A DNA stretch of 59,114 nt from Jaenimonas drosophilae (Eukaryota > Euglenozoa > Kinetoplastea > Trypanosomatida > Trypanosomatidae): NCBI GenBank assembly GCA_030849065.1, contig JASAON010001565.1, forward strand, positions 1 through 59,114, written 5' to 3'. Under the pieces are notes generated by a model that was not told the DNA's origin, made no database searches, and saw only the letters and a list, made by a program, of their open reading frames with translations. Both the position numbers and the translations under genes were made by a program. This document shows positions 48,297-58,171 of the stretch, in pieces (position 1 is the stretch's first letter; each line of letters begins with the position of its first letter).

Positions 48297-50148
48297 GGCA
48301 TCGCTGTCATTATGGATTGCATTCAGAGTTTTTTGTTTGTTTGTTTTGTTGTCATTTTCGTCTTTCAGTGGTTGGAACATCCTTCACCTCACCACCGAAT
48401 CGTTCGTTGGCCAAATTTCTGTCGAGGGTGCATTGTTTTTCCATTTTCGTGTCCGTGTGCGTTGTCTCCTTACATTCTTTTTTTTTCATTTAGTTGAATT
48501 ATGATCATTGTTGGTGGTGATGATGGTTGTGTCATGCTTGTGTCGTGTTTTTTTTTTCCTCCATGTTCGTTGTTTGTTTGTGGTACCAATTCCGTGAGTG
48601 TACTTAATGTCATTGATTGTGTGTGATTTTTTTTTCCCGTGTTCTTTTTTTTTTGTTTTGGTACATCCATGGTGGCGGATGAAGTGTGAGATTGGGCAAG
48701 GCTGAGGAAGTTCTTGCGACTTTGGACGAACGCTGTACCGGCGCAAGTTTGTGGTTGACCTCACCTATCAGTCCTAATTCTTACTCTCTCAATCCTCAAT
48801 CATCTGATGTGCGTGCTCGTGCGGAATGAGCATGTCGCATGATTTTTGTTGTGGCACCACGTTGGCTTCCCACAACTCCAAGAAAAAATCTGCACGTAAC
48901 ACCTTCAGAAACAGTTTCACTTCACGCACACCCACTCTGGGTTGTGAATCCCGTCATGCGATAAGTGAAGAACCACCCATTTCTTTTTTTTTTTTTTTGT
49001 GTGTGTAAAAAGTCGAAGTTGTTACAGTTGCTGGTCACGGATCAGTAACAGAAGTGGATAATATCAGCCAGAAGGGGGAGACTCCTATATGTGCGTCCCT
49101 CAATCCTCATGTGTGTGTGTGTGTCTGTGTCTGAGTGACTTACCTTCCCACTACTCATATATACGTACATTCCATTCATCCACCGTTCATTGCGTACCAG
49201 GCGCACCAATGCGTCATGTGAGTTCCCCAGGTAGTACGTTCTAGCACTAGCCTATTGCTTCTCATTCACCTTCTCCACCTTTTTGTTTTCTCAGGACCTT
49301 AGTTGCCCATCTACCAGTTCCCATGGGAGCGAAGATTGTGCGTATTCATCGTCGGCTTCTCACCATCTACACCAAAGTCGGCAGCCAACTTGTCCTTCAA
49401 TCGTACTGCCGTGAGTTACTCATGATGAGCACATTTCTGAAACTGAGACCCTAGCATTCCGCATAGTTCGGCCTGCATTGCAATATGTTCAGTAAGCGTG
49501 AAGGTTTACTGCGTTGACTGATTGTGGAGTTTCGCCATTCATCTTCACCTCTTGCCCTTGAGCTGATCGTTTCATGTCTCTGATGCTGAGCTCTGCTCCA
49601 CCAGCAGTGCCATATAGGCGGACTGAGTGGCTGCCGGCGGCTGGAGTGCCTCCTGTTTCCTTTTTCATTACTGACTGAACTCATTCACAGACCTTTTGCC
49701 TATTCTTGTTCTGGTTCACATATTCTGCTCTTAATCTTCACGTGAGGGGTGGTGATCAGCACTTCACTCCTTCTCTTGAGATTGGTATCGTGCCCTTGTA
49801 ATGACAGCCCAGAAACTCACGTTTCTTGTTTCTGTATCGCCGACCGGTGGAAGAACTGGCACTACAGAACAGAATACACTGTTTCTAACCCACTGCTAAG
49901 CTTCTGTGCACACTTCAATTTCTGCGACAAGGTAGCGCGTACCACCCTGGAGTACTGCTTATACGTAGGTGATGTATATCGATTGACGGGTTCTGTATGT
50001 ACCTTTCCTCATTTCAACTTCCCTCCTTCTCTTCTCCATAATGCTAACAAAGCCGTGAGCCCCACAGCTTCCGCTTCCCCCTCATCACTACCACACCTGT
50101 CATCAAGGCACCACATCTGTCTCTCCCACAATTACCCTTTGGAGTCTT
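48297..50148. other. Long intergenic region (1.85 kb)
   Basis: T-rich and low-complexity: T runs near 48478-48486, 48549-48557, 48627-48634, 48647-48655 and 48984-48998, and a GT run near 49110-49123. A strong C/T tract (about 49259-49292) ends in TCAG at 49291-49294 and is followed by a 43-codon open frame. A second pyrimidine-rich stretch (about 50000-50038), with AG at 50051-50052, probably serves the receptor-cyclase-like gene. No longer gene seen. Confidence 0.5.
49323..49454 (+). CDS. Possible small ORF behind a strong splice acceptor (43 aa)
   Basis: ATG at 49323 opens MGAKIVRIHRRLLTIYTKVG and ends at TAG 49452-49454. It begins 29 bases after a textbook polypyrimidine-CAG acceptor (AG at 49293-49294). 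The peptide is basic and could be chance. It might be a real micro-protein, an upstream frame in a long 5' UTR, or nothing. Weak support. Confidence 0.2.
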   Translation: MGAKIVRIHRRLLTIYTKVGSQLVLQSYCRELLMMSTFLKLRP

Positions 50149-53100
50149 ATGGAGGTGACGATGCTTCTCCATCCCCACAATGGCCGCCCACGATTTGGAT
50201 ATGGGAGGCTGCTTTCCTCTGTCTCAGTGGCGCTGCTGTTGATGCTCCTTCTGGTTTATCTTCCCACCCATGTCAGTGCTACCTCCTTCACAATGGCTGG
50301 ACTCCTATCTACCAACATCACGGACCGCGATGTCTTCGTCCTCGTTCAGCCGTTGGCTTACAGCTACTGGGCTGCCGCCGCCAATCCCCAAGCGAACAAC
50401 TACCCTGTCTCGTATGCGTACTCGGCATTGGATGGAGCTGAACAGTACGCCGTGGAGCTCGTTCTCATGGAGCCAATTGCCGTTGTTGGTGGCACGTCCC
50501 TGGACCAGCTTCAGCAAACCCTCACTGTGATGACAGAGACTCCTCTTTTCGGCACCTTCCAGCAACAGTTCAGCACCTTGTACTCGTTCAACGCACACTT
50601 CTTCAATACTGCAAATGCCAACATTGCAGAGGTGCTCTATACGCTGTGGGTCCAGACCAACTCCAACCGCTTTCCCCGCCAAGTCGCCTACTACCGTTTG
50701 TTGGACACCGCGAACAGCCCTACGGGCCTACCTCCGCTCCAAGCGGAGGCTGCCAACCTTGGCTGCAATACCGTTCAGTACATCACTTCTGCTGCCCCCA
50801 CTGCTCAGGACACCACCACACTCCTCGCGACGAATCCGACGTTTCTCTACTTTGGTGGCATCGAAGATAGTGCTGTGAGCGATGCCTTCGCGGAGGCAGT
50901 CTTCACGAGCGCCAACCTCCAGAAGCTCAACACCACCGTGTACACCAGCTTCGCTCTGATGCCCGACATGCTGCGCAACTATGGTGCGAATGACAGGGCG
51001 GTTCCCCGTGGCAACATCTTTGCAACGTCCCCCGTACCATCATTTTCACAGTCCTCCTACCCTATTGTTCAGGGATTCACCAATGAGATCAACTCCGTTC
51101 AGAACGCCTTTCTACAGTCGAAGCCAACTTACCAGCGTACCATTGCTCTTGCTGGATGGGTGACGGCCCACGTTGCAATGCAGAGTGTGCTACAGTACTC
51201 TGGTCCTACGTCAAATAGCTCCGCTGATGTCTACAATGCCATGAACTCCATGCAGAGTACGTACATGGTCTACGAAACCTTCTACGGTACCTTTGCTGGT
51301 GCCGTATCCGCAGACGCTCAGTCGCAGGGTGCCATATCCAGCTCAAGCTATGCTGGTAACGCCATATATCTGAACCAAATGACAGGACCCACCGCATTGG
51401 CACCCAATGGTGATTTTGTGGGTGTACCCAACAGTGAGTTCATCTACGGTCTCGGAAAGAATCTTCAACTCAACGGAACGAACTACCTTTCTGCCATCAC
51501 CCTGTACGCCACTGCCTATGCCGTGGGTGTGAGCCTGACGGATGACCCCGTCACTGCCTATGTGTGTGACCAGGCATCTGTGGCGACTGGGGTTGTGCAG
51601 AGGTCGTCACTGGGGAAGGTGTCGAACCACGGCTACCGTGGCCGCTGTGTGAGCAGCACGACTGCTGGTATGACTGCAGCACTTGCTGCAGATGCTGCGG
51701 CGTACGTGACTGCCAACCTTGTGATTGGTGTGCTTCCTGATGGACTGGACACGAGCACCTCCTTTGTTGTGGACCCCATCCCTGCCTCACCGAGTCTTCG
51801 CGTTGCCTCTGCCAACACGGTGTACCTCTTCGCCACCCTTGAGCAGCAGCTCTACGTCATTGCCATTTATGCTTACATGATGCAAAGTTCCATCAAGGGA
51901 GACATGTGTGGTGTTGTGCGTGGACCGCAGTCTTCTGCCATCCTTGACTTGATGAACTTGACAATGGCGTCAATGGGGTTCCCCATGAGCCAGAATAACC
52001 TCATTGTTGTTGAAGGAGATGACAACATGGTGACGTTGATTCCATCGGGCTGTGGATTTGTGCTTACTGCGGGTATCCTGGGGACGGAAGTGAGCGCACT
52101 GCAGGCATTCCTGCACACACATCGTGCAGCCTACGCCTTTGTGGACTTCGACGCACTGACGATGAACTACCCCAACTTTGTGACCTCCTTCGGCACCAAT
52201 GCTGCATCGACGCGACTGCTGTTTGCGACGAACCTACCGTCGTGGTCCCCTGCGACTGCCTCCACTGCTCCACCTGCCGCACGCCGGTTCATCAGTGCTG
52301 CCGGTGCCAACTACAACACCCCTGCTGCACTCCGACAGATGTATGTTTCCCTGCTGATTGACCAACTGACAAACAAAGGCAACACACAAAGTCTTCCCGC
52401 GAACCTTGAATCCATCTTGTACAGCAAGGAGGGCTTGATGGATGTGGGTGGGCTAACGTTTGGGCCCTTCAGCATGGACTGCATTGCCGGCTCGGGTGAG
52501 GAGAACCCGCGGAACTGCGTGAACAATGTGGGTGCCCAGAACATCTATGTTTGGTCTCTTGGCCACATGTTCACGTGGGGTCGCGGTCCGCTCACGGTTG
52601 CCACAACACCAAGCATGTTGTACAATGAGTACTATGTGCAAACCTCGACGCCGATAATTTACCATCAGGTGAGCTCCCACGAGAACAGTGGAGGGAGCTG
52701 CCGTCATTTTGTGCCCAGCTCGTCATTGAGCTCGAGTGTGAGTGTGTCAGTCGATGGGGCATCGAGCACTGCCAATAACACGAAAAAGCTGTTGAACGTT
52801 GTCGCGGGTATCTTGATTGGTGTCGCGGCAGTCCTGCTGCTGGTGGTTGTCGTGGTGGTACTGACGAAGTGCGGCTGTTTGAATCTTTGCGGTAACCATG
52901 GATCGCACTTCATTTTTCGGTTGAATGTGGATGTTACGCGAGCAGCTCGAAGTCTGTACGCAGCGGCACGTACTCCATCAAGAAAGTCAGAGTTGCAGAA
53001 CAGCAGGCACGTGACGGTTGCGACGGTTGACGTTGTTGCCAGTGTTGCGTTGTGGTCAACGGTCCCGCGAGCCATGTCCGCTGCCACTCATGCCTGCTGC

Positions 53101-55518
53101 CGCGCTGTGCGTGAGGCGATTGTGCAAAATGATTGCTACGAGGTGCGTCGCGTTGGCGATGTGTTTGTGGTTGCCTGTTATGGCCCACTCCGCGCAGTGG
53201 AGTTTGCGGCAGACGTGCAGCGCCATGTGCGTATGAGTATCAGCAGTGTGGATGGACGCGAGCTTGCAGCCTCCTATGAACATCTCTGCTCAGACGATGA
53301 CGGAACCACCGCTCCACGTCCTCCCCGAGCCCTGCAGCTACGTGTTGGCGTCCATACGGGTGAGTTGCTGGACAAGGAAAACCTGGATACCGCATGTCTT
53401 CGACTTGCCGATGTGGCCCTGCGCGCGAGCAGCTTCTTCACCGATGTGGAGGTTGTTGTCACACTTCCCGCACAGGCATCACTCCCGTCACACTCTAACA
53501 TGCCCTTGGTGCCGCTTGGCTCCCATGAAGGTCTGGGTGCATCTGTCAAATCGATGGAGCTGTTTCAGCTTGGCACGGAACCGCGGCGCAAGCCCGATGA
53601 GCCCATTGTGCTGCGCGCCAAGCGCCCATCCACCCCTCACGCGGCCCAGATGGTGTGTACGGGCGTGGAGTTCACCGAGCCACAGTTTGCCGAGTACGCA
53701 CGCCGGAGTGTTCAGCTCCTCCTGAAGTGGAGCACCAACAATTCGCGCCGAAAGCTACTTCAAAACGTCAGCCACAGCTTTGCCATGGATGCAGCCGTCA
53801 CAGAACACCCCGATCGTGCCGAGGGTGAGGCGGAGCGGGCCGAGGCCATTGCTCAGCGAACGGCGGTCATTCTGGAGTGCCGTGCGCGTCTGGCGGGCTA
53901 CTGCCCTGAACTGCTTGCATCCGTGCGTGTGTTTCGTGGGGCGGAGGTGGTTCTGTGCGACCTTCACTCCGTCTCTGAGGCCCCGCAGAGCTCGCGGGGA
54001 TTGCACCCGCTCTCCCCCCTGACCCGTCCTGGAGGCGGCCGCATGCGTGTCGGCCCTGCCAATCGCCCGGCCCCGCTGCTCCCCGTACCTCCGGTCGCAC
54101 CGACGACAACGAAGCGTCCAGGGGCTGCCTCCCTCTACGCCGTCTCTGCCACTGGGGTGGTGTCATCCGTGGCGGTGCGTGCACAACCACAGACCAGCGG
54201 TACCAAGGGGAGAGCCGTGCTGACCGCCTTCGAGGAGGTGGCGCGGGTTGGGACGCCGTTGCAGGCGCAGAGCTCGCCCCTCGTCGTGAAGTCAAGTGTT
54301 GCAAACACCACAACAGCACCAGCAGGAAAACCAGCGGAGAAGGTCGGCCTTGCAGCGAGCAGCCGTGCGCGCCCCACTATGACGTCCTTCACGGCCGCAA
54401 GCCGCCCGACTCCTTCGTCCTCAGCAGCCGAGCAGCCCCACAGCCCGCGTGGCCGTCGTCAGCACGCTCGTCAGATTGGCGGAGTTGGTGACCTGGAGTC
54501 GGAAGCGGCGCCGACAGTAACGATGGCAACCTTCATGGGTAAATCTGTTGCGTCGCCCAAGATGAGCTCATTCCGCTCCATCAACCCCTCGTCACGACGT
54601 GGCGAGGCGAGCTGGGCAGAGATGGAGGATGATGTACAGGCGCAATCCTTTCGTGGTCGCAGTGCGTGGTCCATACGCTCGGCGCTGGGGCCGGAGAGTG
54701 AGCTGGTGGAGGGAGCGGAACCACAGCCGCTGGTACGCGGCCGAAGCTTGCACTCGATGCGCTCAGTCGTCCCCCAAACCCCTGCTGTACCTCTGGTGGG
54801 TGAGGCAGCGCTGCAGCAGCAACTGGCGCGGGGACGAAGTTTGCGGTCGCTACGCTCTGTGGGAACGACAGATGCCACAGCGGCTGCCGCTAAGAGGCAT
54901 GACTCTCCCACTGGCCGGAGCCTGACCTCAGCGGTGCAGCCGCACTCCCCTCTTTCTGGGGCCGTCCCACCACCTGAAGCCCAACAACAACAGCAACATT
55001 CTCCAATTGGCCGCATTATGTCCACTAAGTCTATGCGCACCGTGTTGGGCTCGGAGTACACACGTGACGAAGGCACCGTCATGGAAGCGTCTGCCATACA
55101 CCACGGCACCTTCACCGATCCGGACGAGGTGTCGGAGCGGTTTGACAGCGTGCGGCAGCTGCCCGCATTGGGCTCCGTGAACTACGTAAATGGCCGACCA
55201 AACTTTGTGGCTGATGTGGTGCGTCCCTGCTTCAAGGAGGAAAACGGACTACTCTTCCGCATGATCAATACCGAGACGGGTCAGTGGGCCTACTACAACG
55301 ACTCCCCCAAGTATATGATGTACATCCACTTCCATGCTGGCCCCCAAAGCCGCATTGTTCCGCTTGGGAGTACCCGAATGATGGAGCCTGATGAAAAGAA
55401 CATGCGCTATGAAGGAGAGCAGTGGGTTGCTCCGCGCGCGACAGAGCTGCTGTTTGCCGGCTATGTGAACGGGTACGACGTCAGGTACAAGGCCGTTCCC
55501 ATCAAACGAGTGAAGTAA
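50149..55518 (+). CDS. Receptor-type adenylate-cyclase-like protein with C-terminal DUF1935 domain (1789 aa)
   Basis: Order of parts: signal peptide (about 1-45, with VALLLMLLLVYLP), an ectodomain of about 830 residues like the ligand-binding-fold ectodomains of trypanosomatid receptor cyclases (LVQPLAYSYW; NIFATSPVPS), one membrane span (about 881-905, GVAAVLLLVVVVVVL), a class III cyclase-like domain (about 954-1115), roughly 570 residues of Ser/Pro/Arg-rich linker, and DUF1935 at about 1694-1789. The cyclase domain keeps both metal-binding Asp (D961, D1004 in RRVGD) and RVGVHTG, but the purine-selecting Lys is Arg1000, its partner Asp appears to be Thr1081, and the transition-state Asn is Asp1088, while Arg1092 is kept. 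Family members are typically about 1200-1300 residues. Catalysis is doubtful; a receptor or scaffold role in the surface or flagellar membrane is inferred. Confidence 0.9.
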   Translation: MEVTMLLHPHNGRPRFGYGRLLSSVSVALLLMLLLVYLPTHVSATSFTMAGLLSTNITDRDVFVLVQPLAYSYWAAAANPQANNYPVSYAYSALDGAEQYAVELVLMEPIAVVGGTSLDQLQQTLTVMTETPLFGTFQQQFSTLYSFNAHFFNTANANIAEVLYTLWVQTNSNRFPRQVAYYRLLDTANSPTGLPPLQAEAANLGCNTVQYITSAAPTAQDTTTLLATNPTFLYFGGIEDSAVSDAFAEAVFTSANLQKLNTTVYTSFALMPDMLRNYGANDRAVPRGNIFATSPVPSFSQSSYPIVQGFTNEINSVQNAFLQSKPTYQRTIALAGWVTAHVAMQSVLQYSGPTSNSSADVYNAMNSMQSTYMVYETFYGTFAGAVSADAQSQGAISSSSYAGNAIYLNQMTGPTALAPNGDFVGVPNSEFIYGLGKNLQLNGTNYLSAITLYATAYAVGVSLTDDPVTAYVCDQASVATGVVQRSSLGKVSNHGYRGRCVSSTTAGMTAALAADAAAYVTANLVIGVLPDGLDTSTSFVVDPIPASPSLRVASANTVYLFATLEQQLYVIAIYAYMMQSSIKGDMCGVVRGPQSSAILDLMNLTMASMGFPMSQNNLIVVEGDDNMVTLIPSGCGFVLTAGILGTEVSALQAFLHTHRAAYAFVDFDALTMNYPNFVTSFGTNAASTRLLFATNLPSWSPATASTAPPAARRFISAAGANYNTPAALRQMYVSLLIDQLTNKGNTQSLPANLESILYSKEGLMDVGGLTFGPFSMDCIAGSGEENPRNCVNNVGAQNIYVWSLGHMFTWGRGPLTVATTPSMLYNEYYVQTSTPIIYHQVSSHENSGGSCRHFVPSSSLSSSVSVSVDGASSTANNTKKLLNVVAGILIGVAAVLLLVVVVVVLTKCGCLNLCGNHGSHFIFRLNVDVTRAARSLYAAARTPSRKSELQNSRHVTVATVDVVASVALWSTVPRAMSAATHACCRAVREAIVQNDCYEVRRVGDVFVVACYGPLRAVEFAADVQRHVRMSISSVDGRELAASYEHLCSDDDGTTAPRPPRALQLRVGVHTGELLDKENLDTACLRLADVALRASSFFTDVEVVVTLPAQASLPSHSNMPLVPLGSHEGLGASVKSMELFQLGTEPRRKPDEPIVLRAKRPSTPHAAQMVCTGVEFTEPQFAEYARRSVQLLLKWSTNNSRRKLLQNVSHSFAMDAAVTEHPDRAEGEAERAEAIAQRTAVILECRARLAGYCPELLASVRVFRGAEVVLCDLHSVSEAPQSSRGLHPLSPLTRPGGGRMRVGPANRPAPLLPVPPVAPTTTKRPGAASLYAVSATGVVSSVAVRAQPQTSGTKGRAVLTAFEEVARVGTPLQAQSSPLVVKSSVANTTTAPAGKPAEKVGLAASSRARPTMTSFTAASRPTPSSSAAEQPHSPRGRRQHARQIGGVGDLESEAAPTVTMATFMGKSVASPKMSSFRSINPSSRRGEASWAEMEDDVQAQSFRGRSAWSIRSALGPESELVEGAEPQPLVRGRSLHSMRSVVPQTPAVPLVGEAALQQQLARGRSLRSLRSVGTTDATAAAAKRHDSPTGRSLTSAVQPHSPLSGAVPPPEAQQQQQHSPIGRIMSTKSMRTVLGSEYTRDEGTVMEASAIHHGTFTDPDEVSERFDSVRQLPALGSVNYVNGRPNFVADVVRPCFKEENGLLFRMINTETGQWAYYNDSPKYMMYIHFHAGPQSRIVPLGSTRMMEPDEKNMRYEGEQWVAPRATELLFAGYVNGYDVRYKAVPIKRVK
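54649..55050 (+). repeat. Repeated RGRSxxSxRS motif in the cytoplasmic linker
   Basis: Three good copies at residues 1502, 1530 and 1561 (RGRSAWSIRS, RGRSLHSMRS, RGRSLRSLRS), and two weaker ones further on (TGRSLTSAV, IGRIMSTKSMRTV). They are spaced about 28-50 residues apart. The RxxS spacing fits basophilic (AGC-type) kinase sites; that is inference. Confidence 0.7.
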
Positions 55519-56927
55519 GGGAGAGCCATCTTTGCATCCATGAAGCACAGAGAGGTGGGCTGCGGCCACTTGTCAACCACCACCGTAACGAGATGGTTGG
55601 CTTAGTCGTCACCGTGTGTGTGTGTTGCGCAGAACCCACCAAACGCTGATGCTTTTCATTTTCACTTTTTTTTTTGCCTTCGGTGTCTGTGCGTGCCTGT
55701 AATTCAATTTCAGCCGCCACCAATATAGTAGATTTTGTGACACTGCGCTTCTTCTCCCCTCCCCTACAGGTTCCATTGTTCAGGCATATCACCGGCAATG
55801 ATTGCGTACGCTTGCTTTGTCCCTCTTTCTCTTCGAAACGTCCTTCTATACTCGCTTGATTAAGCAGTGAGTATGTGCATCGCGGATGACGTTAGTGTTT
55901 TTTTTGCGGGGTTTTTCTTGTGTGTTCCAGTGGCATCGATCTCTTCACCTCAGCCTATAAGCGACCAAAGAAGTGTGAGTAGCTCCACACCTGCGTCTGC
56001 TGGCTTGTAGGTACGACAATCAAAAGCATGAAAGGTACATCCTTGCTGTGAATGGATCCTCGGTTTCTCGCTTCGTGTTTCGATTGACTGCTTTTATCTA
56101 ATTCTAGAGTCCGTCGCCGAGCCCCTCTACGTCTCTCCACTCACGGCGCCAAGCTCCTGCCGGTACCATCCCCAGGTACTCTGTGCACTACACAAGTGAG
56201 AGTTGGGTGTTGGCAGCTGCTGGTGCGCGGGAATTCGTTTTCTACTGAGTTTTTTTATTTTTATGATGCCTTGGTTGATTCCTTCATCATGTTCATCTCT
56301 GTTCCTCTCTGTTCATGCTGTGTAGTGGAGATTCATGTCCCTCCCTGTGAAACTGGCAGCTATTTCTTTTGAAGTCGGAAAGAACATATCTTGGATTACT
56401 GTTCGCTGCGCGATTCTACAGCTAGTGTGCTGTTGAGGCATGTTTATGTTGGAGAGGTAGGTGCACTTTGGTGCTTGCTCTGCCAAAACATACTAGGCAT
56501 GGAGCAGTGAGTGACGAACAACCATGGACTGCGCTGACTTCACTCCTATTTCGCCGTTCATCCGTCCACATCCTTTCACGGTGCGTACGTATTTTTTTTC
56601 TTTTGTTCTCTTGTTTTGTTTTTTCTTCTTTCATCAGATGTTGGTTGTGATGTCTTGTGTCTGCCGTTCCTCCCACTCTCGTGATCAGCTGGTTGCTGAA
56701 ATGTTGCACGCTTGCGTTCCTTCTCCTCTCACTACGTGTATAACATTACTCGCCCTAGAAAGATATGTGAAATGCATGGGCACAGCACAGTCCTATTGCC
56801 TCTAGCTAAGGCGTCGCCTAAGGCTGAGCGCTGTGAACTTAACTATTCCAGCAAAGCTGCTTCGAAAGCGTTCATCCGCAGTGCGGTCATCTATTATCAT
56901 TGCTCCACTTAGTAGTTCTCTCCATGA
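55519..56927. other. Intergenic region, no gene seen
   Basis: 1.4 kb between the receptor-cyclase-like gene and a DUF1935 remnant. It has T-rich runs (about 55665-55674, 55898-55905, 56589-56598) and a tract with CAG near 55928-55930 resembling a splice acceptor, but no protein-like frame. I looked for remains of a cyclase or ectodomain and saw none. Confidence 0.5.
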
Positions 56928-57167
56928 AGCTTTAATGGAGTGTTATTCCACAAAAAAAACCACTTGACGCATGTTCACTTCTTTGCAGGTCCCAAGAGTC
57001 GCATCATGGCTTTGGGATCAACGAGAATGGTTGAGCCTGAGGAACTCCATCCACGTTATGAAGGTGAGCTGTGGGTGCCACCGCGCTGCACAGAACTTGT
57101 TCTTGCTGGATCTGTTGTTGGCTATGACGTTCACTACAAGGCTATCCCTGTGTCACGTGCCGTTTAG
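56928..57167 (+). pseudogene. Broken DUF1935 domain remnant
   Basis: In one frame, with no start codon at the domain edge, the sequence reads FNGVLFH, then HVHFFAGPKSRIMALGSTRM, then a GYDVHYKAIPVSRAV ending at TAG. Compared with the two intact copies, the central segment (INGETGQWAYYND region, about 14 residues) is missing without loss of frame, and an in-frame TGA lies just upstream at 56925-56927. The C-terminal half is well preserved. It looks like the end of a former gene of the DUF1935 or receptor-cyclase/DUF1935 type. Translation from an internal ATG at 57006 would give only 53 residues. Confidence 0.7.
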
Positions 57168-58171
57168 GATACCCTCATAATTTCTGTTTCGCACGTCTTG
57201 AGCGTGGGGGCTAACTGCGCTGCCGGTGGTGTCCTTCGTGATCCATGCGGAAGTGGCCAAGTAGAGGGGTGGTTCAGTCCATGGAGTGATGGACTCGTTA
57301 AGCACCTCCCATGTGGTGCCTGTAGCAGTGGATGACAGGGCAACCTTGCAACTATAACCGACTCACGTTTCACCATTCGCTATGTTCGCACTTCAACCCA
57401 TTTACCTTGCTCCTTTATTATTTTGGAGACGCACTTTCTTTGCGGAGCTGCTGCAACTACATGCGTGTGTGCTTCTTTCTCCTGCTGCAGTACTTTGTGG
57501 GAAGGATCTCTGTTTACTACTGTTTATGTGGTCACGTTTAGCACACAGTTCATTCACTTCGCAAAAGCGTATCCAACTTCAATGTATTCTTCTTCTAACT
57601 CTCATCGCGGTGAGAGTGGAAGCGGCTCTGCACAGATAAGTTTTATGCCGCATCTCCATGGGTGATGTTGTGGGGTCATCACCCTGTATTGGCTCACCTG
57701 TGAGCACTCATTTGTTCTGCTAAGGGCTTTTGTTCAGTCGCTCACCCACTCTATCACCTCTCTTCATGTGCGTTATCCCTTTTTCTTACATTGACATTTG
57801 TATTCATCCAAACTCGGCAAGTATTTTTGACCAAAACATGACTGCCGGTTTGGCCTTGTTTTTCATGTAGCGTCATTCCTGTAAGTCGTGGTCTGAAAAG
57901 AACAAGAACCCAGTGCATCGCATTATAGCTTCATCTTTTTGTCCCAGAAGCTGGCAACACTGCTCCATGTACCGTGGCCAAGCTGGCACCGCCATTGACA
58001 TGCACGAAAATGTACGGAACCCATGTTGTACAATCCAGAATCACCCAATTTTACTGACTGAAACGCACACATAAAATCACCTCTGCCATCTTTCCTCTTC
58101 TGCTTGGTATTTCAGACTTTCTGTTGTAGTGGCGACATCATCACTTAGCAACTCACTCAAGGAGTGTAGCC
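57168..58171. other. Intergenic region upstream of the second receptor-cyclase-type gene
   Basis: 1.0 kb, no credible gene. It contains moderately T-rich sequence and, near its right end, a clear trans-splicing signal (listed separately). Confidence 0.5.
58083..58115 (+). promoter_or_regulatory. Predicted spliced-leader acceptor for the second receptor gene
   Basis: A pyrimidine-rich tract (CTGCCATCTTTCCTCTTCTG at about 58083-58102) leads to TTTCAG, with the AG at 58114-58115, 57 bases before the ATG at 58172 and with no ATG between. Prediction from sequence. Confidence 0.5.

Noticed and set aside
49749..50441. 230-aa open frame overlapping the start of the receptor-cyclase-like gene
   Set aside because: Its second half is an out-of-frame shadow of the true gene, whose signal peptide and ectodomain are clear in the other frame; the first half is intergenic.
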